Both the position numbers and the translations under genes were made by a program. Under the pieces are notes generated by a model. It saw nothing but the letters and a program-made list of their open reading frames with translations. It was not told where the DNA came from and did not search any database. Below are positions 11,303 to 21,908 of a stretch of DNA of 64,000 nt, in pieces. Position 1 is the first letter of the stretch. Every line of letters begins with the position of its first letter. The stretch covers positions 103,662,501 through 103,726,500 of the forward strand of contig CM071598.1 of assembly GCA_036435485.1 (NCBI GenBank), given 5' to 3'. Origin of the DNA: Saposhnikovia divaricata (taxonomy: Eukaryota; Streptophyta; Magnoliopsida; Apiales; Apiaceae).

Positions 11303-13368
11303 TCAATCACAACAACAGCCTAAAAGAAGGGAATTGAAACTTGCCTGATGCTCGAGAAGTGGTAGGGGCTCGTGACAATGTCAAACAATCTAGACAAAGT
11401 CAAAAGAAAACGTACGATTAATCCTCTAGATGATTCACTTATAATTCAATGCTTTAACACGTAAGCAATACACAACGAAGGTGTTACTAGCTCGCTTTAG
11501 GCTCGTACTATGTCCATGTTAATCGTCAAATACTTAAGTCGAAGATTTGTTTTAGAATTCGGATCTCATTCGCCCGTTTCAGTAAGCGGTTTACAAAGTT
11601 ATAATAGAGTCGTCTTTTAGGGGTTCGTTCGCGTTTAACCTCGACTAGAATATTTTTAATAAATCGAAAAACGATCCTTTTGATATACGGTTTTCTTTCA
11701 CACCTTCCTTTTTACCTCTAGTATTTATTTACCAAGATTCACAACCGAATTTATCACTTTAAAGGGGTTCAATTTCAGTTACGAACTTTCGTTTATGGAT
11801 TCGAACTACTTTTAGTAAATCGGTCATAAATCCTAAACCGTAAGTCTGTTTGATTCGATTCTTTTTCCAAAATGATCTACGACTCAAGATCTACAAGGGC
11901 ATGTTAGATACTTGTCCAGTTTCGGCCATTAGACCTACTGTGATGCACAGTTTTCAATGGTTAACGAAATTTCGGCATTATAACGGCTATAATACGAACG
12001 TTCCAAAAATCACAATCAACAACCCAAGCCACACCGGGCATCAATACAACTTATACACATAATAATCATCTCACAAGTCCAGAAGCTACTGATCTTAGCA
12101 TCAAAATCATCATGCATCTTAAATCATATAACTAATTACATAATCATGTTTATAATTATCATTATAATCATACAAAGCTAAATCCATCAAAAACATTCAT
12201 AAATCTCAAATCAAATGCTAGGGTTTCAAGAGATCTACCTTCCTTGGAGTATTATATAACCTTAATAAGCTTGGTATGGTCCTTGTATAGCTTAATCAAA
12301 CCTTAGATCATCCAAAGAAATCATGAAAACAAAGTTAGTTTCTAAGATCCACTATTCATCGTCAATCTTGTAAAAATCATATAAAATCAAAAACTAAGAG
12401 TTTGGTTCTAAAATTTTTACCACCACCTTCTACTCTTCAAGGGCTTTCTTTTGAGATATAGAACACAAGAATCCAACCATGGGAGCTAGGGTTTTGAGCC
12501 CCATCTTTCTACTGATCAGAACCTGGACAGTTTTGGTCCTCCCACTTTAAGCATGGATTTGACTAGGCTATACTACTTGGATTTCCATGAAATTTGGAAC
12601 GAATCTTGCCCATGGAGTGGAGAAGCTATGGTTAAAATTTGGTGATTTTATCATGGATAGAAATGAAGATATGAATTTTTCTTTGAACCTTGCTCCTGCT
12701 GTGCAGTTTGGAGAGATATGGTGTTTCTTGCTTTCTCTTTTCTTCCTTTGACTAATTCAACTAGCTTTGATCTAATATCTTGATATTATCAGTTGGGTGG
12801 GCTGAGTTGGATGCATTGGGGTAAGAGCCAAGAGTCTTGGACAAGCTTGGTTAATTGTTTTGTTTTGGAAATGATTTAAGTGTTTTAATCACTTAAATCC
12901 TAATTACTCTTGATTTAATCTTTGATTAAATCATTCCATCCACTTGATATAATACTCTTGATGATCATATAAGATATTTAATATTGATATGAATTCAATC
13001 CATAATCCATGATTCATTCGCTTTATCGCTTAATCTCGTTATAACGTTTTAGCGGTTTCTAGAACGCTTGTTTCACTACCTCAGTGGTTTCCTACCTTTA
13101 TTCTTAAATCAAATATAATAACATCCCAAAATATCAAATCCTCAAAGTTAATATCTCAATTCTTGGATTATAATAATATATAATCCACTGTCCGGTCAAA
13201 TATTATACCGAAAAAGAATTTGGAATTTCTGAATTCCGATCGTCTCTGCATTCAGTAATTTCCTCCGCGTATTACTAATATGACTTCGAAACATCCATAT
13301 CACGTCCTGTACATAGGGTGACGTGAAAAGTTTTCCAACTTACAAAATCAATATTCATCCACCAAATT

Positions 13369-13482
13369 ACTATGCACGTACAGGAAACACTATGCACGTA
13401 CGGGAAATACTATGCACGTACGGGAAACACTATGCACGTACGAGAAACACTATGCACGTATGGGAAACACTATGCACGTACT
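13369..13482. repeat. 20 bp tandem repeat, six TGCACGTA cores (right LTR X)
   Basis: The same 20 bp unit as at 3089-3200 is present with six cores from 13373 to 13480. One unit has CGAG in place of CGGG and another GGAAAC in place of GGAAAT relative to the left array. Equal copy number in both LTRs means no expansion since insertion. Confidence 0.92.
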
Positions 13483-13709
13483 CATTTCCCTTCAAGGATC
13501 CATTAGCTCCTTCCTGGACGGTAGATTATTCTTATCTAGGTCCTCAACCATCGAATTACTCTATTCTGACAATATACCAATGCATCAGGATTATTGTCCA
13601 AAGCAATATCCATTCATTACAATCATTGTTCTTTGAAACCACCATTCATTAGTGCTCTTTAACCACAATAAGAAAAGTTTTAATTCTCCCCAAAATTCGG
13701 GTTATTACA

Positions 13710-14097
13710 TTCTTGCTTTATAAAAACTTTTCAGAAAGAGAAGAATTTGGTCGGTTAACTCCGCACCAGCAGAAGAGGAGTAGAAGATTTACCACGGAGA
13801 TGATTTAGTTCCTGATAAATACTACAGAGTAAGTCTGATAGGTTTTCAACTGTAATAATAAGACTTGTCTTCAAGTGTAGTTGTATAAGTGGAAGTGCGT
13901 CAGATTCTGGATTGTACAGATGAATTGTAATATTTAGTGTTACTTTTGATTATCGTTTCTGAGGCTCTAACTTGTTTGTGCGTAAGATTGAGGTCTGGAT
14001 GGATGTATTGTTGAGTTGTAAAGTTAATACAGGTATGATATGATTGGATGGTGATGTGACGACCTGAATCTTTGACCTCGGATTTGGGGGCGCCACA
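13710..14097 (+). mobile_element. Probable 3' end of another LTR
   Basis: The block lies between the end of LTR X and the start of recognisable copia 1 coding sequence. It finishes with GGATTTGGGGGCGCCACA at 14097, the same design as sense-strand ends of the other long LTRs here (GGATTTTGGGATGCTACA). No primer site follows, so it would be a solo or 3' LTR inserted in copia 1, its left part displaced or lost. No gene is visible. The start is uncertain. Confidence 0.4.
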
Positions 14098-15541
14098 GCA
14101 ACATAGGACGTACTCTGGGATATGGCAATATCAATCTTGGAAGTGTCATCATCACAAATGTAGCTCTGGTTCCAGGACTCAAGCATGATCTGCTATCTGT
14201 GAGTCAAATCTGTGACAGAGGACATCATGTAGATTTTTAGCCTGAACACTGTGAAATCATAAGTAAATCTACAGGGAAAGTTGTTCTAGTTGGACACAGG
14301 CACAATAATATCTATGAAGAAAAGTTATTGGCAAACTCTAATGGAAAAGCTGTGTGCCTGTCCACAAGAATGTCTAGTGAAGAGAGTTGGAAGTGGCATA
14401 TGAAACTCTCTCATCTTAATCTGAATAACATTAATGAGTTGATAAGAAAGGATCTTGTAAGAGGACTTCCAAAGTCTTTATTAAATGTTGATGGCCTGTG
14501 TGATTCCTGTTAAAAGGCCAAACAAAGGAAGTCATCTTTCAAGAGCAAGTCTGAATCTTCAATTGTTGATCATTATCATCTTCTACATGTTGATCTCTTT
14601 GGACCAGTGAATGTCTTGTCAATTGGAAGAAAGAAATATGCTCTAGTCATTGTTGATGAACACACCAGATATACATGGGTGTATTTTCTAGCAAAGAAGG
14701 ATGAAACTGCATTAACTTTGATGGAGCATGTAAAGCTGCTGGACAAAGGATCAAAACACAAAGTCAAAATAATCAGGAGTGATAATGGAACTGAATTCAG
14801 GAATGCAACAATGGAAGAATTCTGCAAGAACAGAGGATTGAAGCAAGAGTTTTCTACACCTGGTACACCACAGCAAAATGGTGTAGTTGAGAGGAAGAAC
14901 AGAACCTTGATAGAAGCTGCCAGAACTATGCTTGATGAAGCAAAATTGCCAACCTATTTCTGGGCAGAACAGTTCAAACAGCATGTTTTACTCAAAATGC
15001 CACGCTGATCAACAAGCATGGAAAAACACCATATGAGATGGTGAGAGAAAAGAAGCCAAACCTGAAATATTTTCATATTTTTGGGTGCAAATGCTTTGTG
15101 TTGAAAAGTCATCCTGAACAGTTGACCAAATTTGAGTTAAAAGCTGATGAAGGAATTTTTGTTGGCTATCCACTGTCAACTAAGGCATTCAGAGTTTATA
15201 ATCTGAGATCTAAAGTGATCATGGAGTCAATTCATGTGTCATTTGATGACAAGAAAATAACTGGACTTGAAGATGTAGATGAACATGATCAACTGCACTT
15301 TGAAAATGAAGACTTAATCTCTGATGAAGTAAACTCTGATGAAACTGATCTGACAAACTCTATTGAAGCATACTCTGAACCTCTACTGGTAAACTCTGAA
15401 GAAACTTCTCAACCAGAACAAAAGGGAGAACCAGTTGAGGGGGAGCATGATCAAAATGATGACTCAAATTCTGATAGTGAGTCAACTGAAAAATCTGGAT
15501 GAAACTCTGATGACTCAAACTCTGAATATACAAAATCTGAC
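14098..15541 (+). pseudogene. Ty1/copia element 1: protease end and integrase
   Basis: The frame runs from a protease-tail GRTLGYGN through LVPGLKHDLLSVSQ to the integrase zinc-binding region (WHMKLSHLN...LCDSC). The catalytic core follows: first Asp in LHVDLFGPV, second in IRSDNGTEF, Glu in QQNGVVERKNR. A YFHIFGCKCFVL segment and a long acidic linker end the piece. Stops interrupt at about 14238 (TAG) and 14511 (TAA, within C*KAK where copia 2 has CQKGK), and a frameshift lies near 14985-15005. The 5' end (LTR, gag, protease active site) is missing. At 15541 the linker is cut by LTR a. Integrase would insert the element's cDNA into chromosomes; this copy is dead. Confidence 0.9.
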
Positions 15542-16233
15542 TGTAGCATCCCAAAATCCGGGGTACAGATATGGGGCCACTAACCAACAACAATAATATA
15601 CATCTCTGAATATAAACAACATTTAATAATAAAAACCCCTTCACCAAGATCGCATACAGGTTATGGTATGAAACAACTATCAATTGCATTATTACAACCC
15701 AGTCTCGGAATAAAAGTATATTATACAAATTTATGAATGTACAAATTCTCTGCCTAACTAAATTTCCAACCTTAACAATTCCCAATCCATTCTTCGAAAA
15801 GTCCATCACTCGAACGTCTCCTCTCGCTGTCTATAGAGCTATACCATCTGACCACTATGTTCTTTGATCACCTCTAACAACTGAAGAAATAAACAGAAGC
15901 AAGAGTGAGCCAACAATGCTCAGCAAGTGTAAATAGTGATGACAATTTCAATAATGACGACAATTTTGATAAACAATAGAGTTTCATCTCATTTTATGAA
16001 GTAATCAGTTACATCAACTTTTCAATTGCCACGAGAGCCAATAACTCACCATTCATAAAGTGCATCAAGAAGTAGAACTGACAAGAATTCTGATATCAAG
16101 ATATTATTAAAACAGACTTTCAAGGAGTCAAGAATTAAACATCTCAATCGCAGAATATAGATTAGAATTGGAATTTTTATTTATTTTAAAAAAAACATCA
16201 AGGTTAGGCTGCTGATCAGTCAACACTAACCCC

Positions 16234-16283
16234 GGACAAATGCACACAGCAATGTCCTAGGACAAACGTGCACAGCAATGTCC
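16234..16283. repeat. Two 24 bp copies of GGACAAA...AATGTCC in LTR a
   Basis: Copies at 16234-16257 and 16260-16283 share GGACAAA, CACAGCAATGTCC and inverted ends GGACA/TGTCC. LTRs b and c also have two; LTR d and the solo LTR have one. Confidence 0.8.
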
Positions 16284-16320
16284 TTAATTGGATCCATGGC
16301 ACACATTAGCCTTAACTTCC

Positions 16321-16365
16321 GACCATAATAAGGTCCCACCCCGAAGGGTTTTAAGCCCCAAGGGC
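16321..16365 (-). other. Cluster of three short hairpins in LTR a
   Basis: Perfect stems occur in a row: GACC/GGTC (16321-16335), ACCC/GGGT closing a TTCG loop on the minus (sense) strand (16338-16349), and GCCC/GGGC (16355-16365). The same cluster is in LTR b and LTR c. LTR d has TCCC/GGGA around TTCG at the matching place, so the outer pair differs but pairing is kept. Confidence 0.75.
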
Positions 16366-17448
16366 CACATTTTAAAAAAAACAATTCCAATTCTAAATCA
16401 TCCACACTAGGTGTCGGGACAATCGACAACCTTTGATCTCCAAACAACTGGAAACTCACGTCCAGAATAATAATTCAAGATTAAGAGTTAATAAGAAACA
16501 ACAACATCACTTAGTATCGACAAGTTCGATACACTACAAGGAGCAAACGAACCATCAAGATTTTTTAAAAGATATCGACAAGTTCGATACCAACTAGGGT
16601 GAGGAATATAAAGAATGACAATTCAAATAAATACCAACAAGAAGAATATGAATAACTGGAATTATTAACGTTATCAACTTAACAAGAGAGAGATTTCACT
16701 TTAGCACATAACAGATATACATTGCAATAAGATTTTCAATCATAAAAAAAATTCTAAATTAAAGCGAAGGTGTGGTCAACACTAGGCACATTGTAAAGTT
16801 TGAGTTTCCATAAACAGATAAAGTAGCTCAAACATTTGCTTGTAAAACGATTTCAATATGGAAAGGTTCAAAACATTTTGACAGAAAACATTTTTCTAAA
16901 TAGAGTACTTTTGTGAAAATATGCTAGAATCAAGAGTTTCGCTAGCAGGCTTTCGTAAGAGTTTAAAATCTTGGGCTTTCTTTTGTTCAGAAAATTCTTA
17001 GACAATTTCGACGAGAATAGGCGAAATGGCATTCCAGGGATAAGAAAATAAGCGAGAAATGTTATCTGTCAAATTCTTTGTAAATCATGGGTAGGGGAGA
17101 TAAACGGCATCATACTATACGAAAAATATATGTCATCTGCCATCTATACTTAGCCAGATCATCACATACTACAAGTAAATTAAACTGCATCACTTGAACA
17201 ATAAGTGATTAGCAAAAACACTTGCCTTGATTTACGAAATTCCTGATTCCACATCGATACTCATTTGTCTTCTCGTCAGTTTCTTTCACTTACATGTGGC
17301 TTCTCACTCGGTCTCACTTTCATCCTTTGCACTTTACTAGTTCCCACATTAGTTCACCCGTAGGCTTGATACTTGTCCTTCTGTTCCTCTTTCAGGTCAC
17401 CCGCACTGTCCTTGGCTAGGTTTCCTATTCGAACCTTTTCAAGATCAA

Positions 17449-17830
17449 CACTACTAGAAATATGTCAATATACATCGGTTTTTAGCCGTTGTAAAAAAAA
17501 ATTCTGGGCGATGTCTATGCGTGTGTAGAGAAAGGTCCAAACTTTAGACATCGGTTTTTAGCCGATGTCTATTATCGGTTTAGACATCGAGTTCAATAAC
17601 AAAATCGATGTTATATGTCCTAACAGACATCGTTTTTACTAATAACAAGTGATGTGAATTATTGTTAAAGACATCAGTTTTATATAATAACACCGATTTA
17701 TGTTTTAACAGTAGACATCGGTTCTCTTAAAAAATTTGATGCAATAGACCTTTTTGTACATCGATTATTTTAGAAAAAGTGATGTGAATTATAGTTAAAG
17801 ACATCAGTTTTGTTTTAATAACTAATGAAT
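17449..17830. repeat. Left subterminal repeat region of the CACTA element
   Basis: Repeated ACATCGGTTTTT/GACATC motifs occur in direct and inverted orientation over about 380 bp (for example 17473, 17550, 17580, 17628, 17680, 17708). They mirror the array at the right end (21240-21370). In En/Spm elements such motifs bind the TNPA-type protein; here that role is inferred. Confidence 0.85.
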
Positions 17831-18048
17831 CTTGTTGAGGTTTTAGCAACAATACCAAGTAACCTTGATAACTTTTATAAGAAGATAGCAAGAAGAATTC
17901 CATGTAAAACATGACATATTACATAAAACAAAATCTAACAAATTAACTCACAACTACAGTTAAGCAGGCCAGAACTGTGTAGTATACACTTTCGATTCGG
18001 TGGAATTTTTCATACACACTACTAGAGAAGACTGATAATGTGCTAGCT

Positions 18049-18222
18049 TCAATAGCCATAGTTCCCATAGACAGAGCCATAGTCTCCGGCAGGTGCATGA
18101 CCAGCACCGTCTTGTTGATGGGGTAGATACGCAGCTCCGTGGTTAGGATAAGGATTATATCTTTGACCAGGGGCATCTGGAACGTTTTGTGCAGCATTTG
18201 CAGCATCAGCAATGGTCTGCAT
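18049..18222 (-). pseudogene. Captured exon: Gly/Tyr/Pro-rich C-terminus of unidentified protein
   Basis: An open stretch of 57 codons ends in a stop at 18049-18051. It begins MQTIADAANAAQN, continues with a Pro/Tyr/Asn-rich part and finishes DYGSVYGNYGY. The composition suggests the tail of an RNA-binding or similar low-complexity protein, but I do not recognise the parent. A possible splice acceptor (GATGCAG) lies just upstream on the minus strand. Unlike most of the surrounding sequence it is GC-richer and uses ordinary plant codons, consistent with a piece of host gene carried in the transposon, downstream of the GMC fragment on the same strand. Confidence 0.5.
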
Positions 18223-18334
18223 CATGCAAACATTGACAAGAGCATTACATGAAGTGATGTTACTATTACCCTTACTAGCATAGTGTACAAAATTTATAGT
18301 GATTAATATGGCCTACTAACAGTAATACCAACAT

Positions 18335-18563
18335 TTAAAATTTATAAGTAATACCATACTTGTCAACTGTGGTTCCACCAACCTTGGTTCCATACACATG
18401 ATCATAGGTGAATCCATTGTCAGGTGAAATCCCAACTTCAAGCAGACCATACCTCATTGCCCGTTGCCAATATGCCAATTTAGGCATGTGAACAATCTGA
18501 TTCTCGATCCACAGGTATGACTCATTTACCAACTTAGCATCCAATCCTAGTCTTTCGATATCA
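18335..18563 (-). pseudogene. Captured exon of HOTHEAD-like GMC oxidoreductase
   Basis: The minus strand encodes LGLDAKLVNESYLWIE, then QIVHMPKLAYWQRAMRYGLL, then VGISPDNGFTYDHVYGTKVG. This matches the Arabidopsis HOTHEAD / mandelonitrile-lyase-like family in order and spacing (family: WDAKLVNESYPWVE, GVSPFNGFTYDHVYGTKIGG). The family are FAD-dependent enzymes; HOTHEAD acts in cuticle formation and floral organ separation. Only about 75 residues from the middle of a ~590-residue protein remain. The exon start is preceded by an acceptor-like TTTTGCAG on the minus strand (AG at 18564-18565), so the capture included intron borders. The reading diverges after GGTTVDKYG. No FAD-binding Rossmann motif is present, so it has no enzyme function. 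Confidence 0.85.
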
Positions 18564-18583
18564 CTGCAAAATTGTACTGACAT

Positions 18584-19482
18584 ATTAAAGCATGAAGAAA
18601 CGAGAATGCTTAGCCTCCATCACGTCAATGGATTAGCAGTTAAATTTGTTCTGCATTACATAATTGTAATATTACAACAAACTACTTGATTCCCATGCTT
18701 AAGGTCTCAATTAGTGACAGGCCAATTTATGGCCTTATGCACCGAAATTTACGGAAGAACATGGTGAATCAGACTTGGGACCTGAATGTCCATGATTATA
18801 TTTAATATAATAATGGATACTCAAAACAATAATGAGATACCAAATCGGTCTAGTATGTGAATTCAACCTAAATTTTACAATTCACTTGTGCTAATTCCTC
18901 GTAATTTAATGACACGAGAATTTGCTGCTAAGTAAAGTATTTCGTAAGGAGATGTAAGCATTTCAAATTCTGGGACATCACACAGTAATATTGTTAAACA
19001 GTACATTGACGTTAATCTAAAATATAGTGATACAATGCATTTTTTCATAAATTGTAACAAGTATGACAATGCCGATATTTTTGAATAGCTATAGCAAAAT
19101 GTAGCACCAATTGTGTATTTAATCTATTCATTCGACAATAAATTTTACGAACAGCTCCTGCAGAAGCTGTCATCCAATTACATATGTGGTGACTGAATGA
19201 TGCATACGGAAAAAAGGAAAGTAAGATTTAGCACGAACAGGTTGGGAATAAATTTAGCATAGCAAGGATTTATGGATGAACTACCTCAGAGAACAAACTG
19301 TATATTTTTTTCTTGCAATCCCTTAGCTCACGCAGAGATCCTTGCATCTTAACAATATGAATGACTGATGCCTTAAAATTTAACATCTTAAAATCATGAT
19401 TTTGAAATAGTTTAATATACATACACATAGAAGCATTCCTAGCAAGTAAAAATTTAATATCACTTTGAAACCTTCATCTTAC
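18584..19482. other. Unassigned interior of CACTA element
   Basis: This AT-rich sequence lies between the two captured gene pieces. A minus-strand open stretch at 18875-19069 has no recognisable motif. It is probably intron or filler DNA acquired with the exons. Confidence 0.5.
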
Positions 19483-19701
19483 CGGTCCAGGTATCAAGAA
19501 TCCTGAGAACAGGCTAAGAATAGTGTGTGGCCACGGCTAGTATGGAGGCAACTTTCATGTCTGGGCTCAGTGACACGATAAGAATTCCATGGTAACTGAA
19601 GTAGAGCAGTGTGAAGAATGTCACGTAAAAGTACCAGACTACCTTGCTGATGGACCAATAGAACCCCATTGGACCAACAAATATGGTATTTCAATAGTCA
19701 C
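19483..19701 (-). pseudogene. Captured exon of PDR-type ABCG transporter (membrane domain)
   Basis: After a minus-strand acceptor AG (19702-19703) the exon reads VTIEIPYLLVQ, then in another frame MGFYWSISKVVWYFYVTFF and TLLYFSYHGILIVSLSPDM, then in a third frame LSLFSGFLIPGP, ending at a donor GTAAG (19478-19482). These match consecutive segments of the second transmembrane domain of plant PDR/ABCG full-size transporters (family VTIEIPYVLVQ, FTLLYFTFYGMM, NLFSGFIIPRP). About ten codons are missing after LLVQ, and two frame changes show decay after capture. The parent protein pumps hydrophobic compounds across the plasma membrane; this fragment cannot. Confidence 0.88.
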
Positions 19702-19792
19702 CTATAAGAACACAGAAACTTGTTACATGACATGAAGGGGATATTAATATTTGTACTAGCATCTATTTATTTGCCTAAAAAATGTATGTTAC

Positions 19793-19915
19793 CTGTGTAA
19801 ATGAGTATACAAAGGAAGAGTACATTCCAGAAAACATCTCCCTGTACAAGACAGAGCGTTCGCTCGCCACAACTGCTATGACCGACGAGCAGTTATTCGT
19901 ACAAGACAAACAATG
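19793..19915 (-). pseudogene. Captured exon of the same ABCG transporter (upstream exon)
   Basis: The minus strand reads NNCSSVIAVVASERSVLYRE then MFSGMYSSFVYSFTQ and stops at a splice donor (CAG followed by GT at 19792-19791). It corresponds to the family segment NNASSV.PVVATERTVFYRERAAGMYS..PYAFAQ, which directly precedes VTIEIPY. The two exons are thus in the right order and strand, separated by a short intron (19702-19792), so genomic DNA rather than cDNA was captured. The left limit of the exon is approximate. Confidence 0.88.
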
Positions 19916-20772
19916 CATGTACAATGATTGTTACTGACAAGTTTTAATGAAATATTAGAATAATAATAAAAAACTGGAAACAAGTTAAAAACCAATTGGC
20001 TTCCTCTTCCATCATGAAACCAATTACATATTAAATTAAGTAAGCAAAAGTAATACCTGTTGTAGGGACATACTTAAGAATTATTATCATTTCATAAATG
20101 CGCACAATGGGCATTAATTATTTACTACATAATTATATATGGCAATGAGCTAAATTCACCTGCAACCATAGCAACAGTCAGTGGTTGATTCTGGCTAAAA
20201 ACTACTAGCTAGAAAAACACCCCTAACAACAAATCCAAATGTGTTATATTCTGCACATTGTACACATATATATATACGTAAAGATTCATATATCAATTGT
20301 TCATATATACAGCAAATGTGTTTTCTATCAATTGTTCCCTGCACAAAATATTGTACAAGCTAGTTAATAGACACAGACATCAACCTAAATTAATAGACAA
20401 TAGCACTAAGGATAGCATTAAGGATGAAATTCATATCTAGATGATAAAATATGAAGAGACAATTAAATAAAACCTTGTGTACAGCCTTTTTCTTGGATAT
20501 GGGCATGGTGGTGTTCGTCACTTTCTTGGCCTCTTGTACAGAGACTTGAACAATAACATTATTAGCAACTTACTAATACAAACAAGAAAAATACAAGCAA
20601 AAATCTACAGGAAAAACAAGAAATTAACAAGAAACAAAAATACAAACAAGAAACACACAAGTAATACAAACAAAAACACGAAAACTGAAAAATACAAACA
20701 AAAATCTACAAGAAAAACAAGAAATTAACACAAAAACTTATTAATTGCAGATTTAGAGATGACGATTTGAGC
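19916..20772. other. Unassigned interior of CACTA element
   Basis: This AT-rich sequence includes an A-rich low-complexity stretch around 20577-20740 (repeated ACAAGAAAAAC/AAATACAAAC words). The open frame there is composition-driven, and I see no gene. Confidence 0.5.
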
Positions 20773-20956
20773 TTCCTCTTCTCAATTTCGATTTAGAGAA
20801 TAATTAGGGTTTAATTGGAGAAAAGTGATGGTTTAATTTAGAGAGAGATACGGGTGAGAGAATGTTCCTCTTCTCTATTTCAATTTAGAGATTAATTAGG
20901 GTTTAATTAGAGAAAAGTGATGGTTTAATTTAGAGAGAGATACGGGTGAGAGAGAG
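20773..20956 (-). promoter_or_regulatory. Two 92 bp direct repeats with telo-box motifs; possible promoter/leader
   Basis: The block 20773-20864 is repeated at 20865-20956 with a few changes. Each copy holds, on the minus strand, AAACCCTAA (20804-20812 and 20896-20904), the telo-box found in leaders of many plant housekeeping genes, next to CT-rich sequence. It lies upstream, on the minus strand, of all three captured gene pieces, so it could start a chimeric transcript. The promoter role is inference; only the duplication and motifs are seen. Confidence 0.5.
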
Positions 20957-21092
20957 AGGGTCGAGTGAGAGAGAGAGGCTCGAGAGATGAGCGAGAGTGA
21001 GAGAGAGATGAGCGAGAGTGAGAGAGAGATAAAAGAGAGAGATGAGTGAGTGAGAGAGAGAGAGAGAGAGAGATGAGGGGTGAGAGATTGAG
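20934..21092. repeat. GA-rich low-complexity tract in the CACTA element
   Basis: GAGAGA runs are mixed with GAGTGAGAGA and GATGAGCGAGAG units. The apparent Ser/Leu-rich ORFs on the minus strand come from this composition. Confidence 0.9.
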
Positions 21093-21908
21093 ATGAGAGT
21101 TTTGGGGGAAAAGTTCAGCGGGCAAAACAATTAGGGGAAATGTTACTAAGCCGGGTAATGAAATTTTTAAGGGGGAAATGTTTTATTAGAAATGGGGGGA
21201 AAATGTATGAGCCGCCTGTTTTTTATTTTTTAAAAAATCATAAAAGACATCGGTTATTTTACCTATCGATGTCTGAAAAATAGCTTAATATCGTTTTTAA
21301 AAAAACCGATGTCAAAAACCTTTTTAACATCGGTGGTTTTTCAAACCGATGTTAAAGGGGCGATGTCTAATCCAGTTTTTCTAGTAGTGCAAATACTATT
21401 TTAGTATCCGACTAAGCAAAAGCTTATTGTTTTGCCCTACTCTACCCATCCGCGTCCTATAACGCTTACTTATACAAACATACTTAATCACATTCACAGT
21501 ATAATTCAAGACAACCTCTAAGCCAAATACTCACTTCACATAAATACTTAACACATATGGTTACTCGATACTTAGATACCATCTAGGCAACCACTTCACA
21601 ACAATACATATCAATTATAATATTTACCTCGACTCTCGAAAATCACCATATAATTTCAAATCACCAAATCAATTAAACTAAATAGGTTCTAAATAGATTG
21701 CAGGGGATTTTTAGAAAATTTCGGCATGAAGTATTCGTTTATCGGACTATGGACACAGCCCCTCAATATCAATTAAAAACAATTTAACCCTGTTTTTACA
21801 AAAATAAAGCTGCCTCAACTTGCAGCAACATAAAAGTAAACAATTAATGAAAAGTACCCGCCCGAACATGCGGCACATAGCACATAAGAAATTTATATTA
21901 GACTACTA

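Larger units (their letters stand above)
9088..13709 (-). mobile_element. LTR X (right copy), complete, 4.62 kb
   Basis: It starts TGTAACACCCCCAGATCC beside the primer site and ends GGGTTATTACA, giving the TGTAA...TTACA inverted ends of a plant LTR. Its last 752 bp match the left LTR (2676-3427). It contains an AT-rich block of diverged repeats (10440-11095), an AT microsatellite (11281-11302), the undisturbed site TTGAT (12958-12962) where the left LTR was hit by LTR W, and the 20 bp repeat array. No coding sequence is supported. At 4.6 kb it is long for a plant LTR, in the range reported for LARD and some gypsy families. Confidence 0.88.
17449..21389. mobile_element. Non-autonomous CACTA (En/Spm-type) transposon with captured gene fragments
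   Basis: The ends are perfect 12 bp inverted repeats, CACTACTAGAAA and TTTCTAGTAGTG, flanked by a 3 bp duplication CAA (17446-17448 and 21390-21392), both diagnostic of CACTA elements. LTR b has the unoccupied site, AGATCAAATACTATT (CAA at 29688-29690). Both ends carry many copies of a subterminal motif ACATCGGTTTTT or its complement, the usual transposase-binding array of this superfamily. No transposase (TNPD-like) or TNPA-like protein is visible. The interior holds minus-strand exons resembling an ABCG transporter and a GMC oxidoreductase, plus a Gly/Tyr-rich C-terminus. Length 3941 bp. Confidence 0.95.

Noticed and set aside
14576..14984. Minus-strand ORFs opposite the copia 1 integrase (also 50668-50856 and 51239-51427 in copia 2)
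   Set aside because: They are complements of well-supported integrase sequence; no independent signal.
16226..16459. Minus-strand 77-codon ORF repeated at 28468-28671 and 36799-37032
   Set aside because: It recurs only because LTRs a, b and c are near-identical. It crosses the hairpin cluster and the LTR d counterpart is not open over the same span.
18875..19069. Minus-strand 64-codon ORF in the CACTA element as a third captured gene
   Set aside because: I found no recognisable motif in any of its three frames; probably intron-like filler.
20477..20728. Plus-strand 83-codon Lys/Asn/Thr-rich ORF in the CACTA element
   Set aside because: It is low-complexity A-rich DNA with no resemblance to TNPA or TNPD and no conserved motif.
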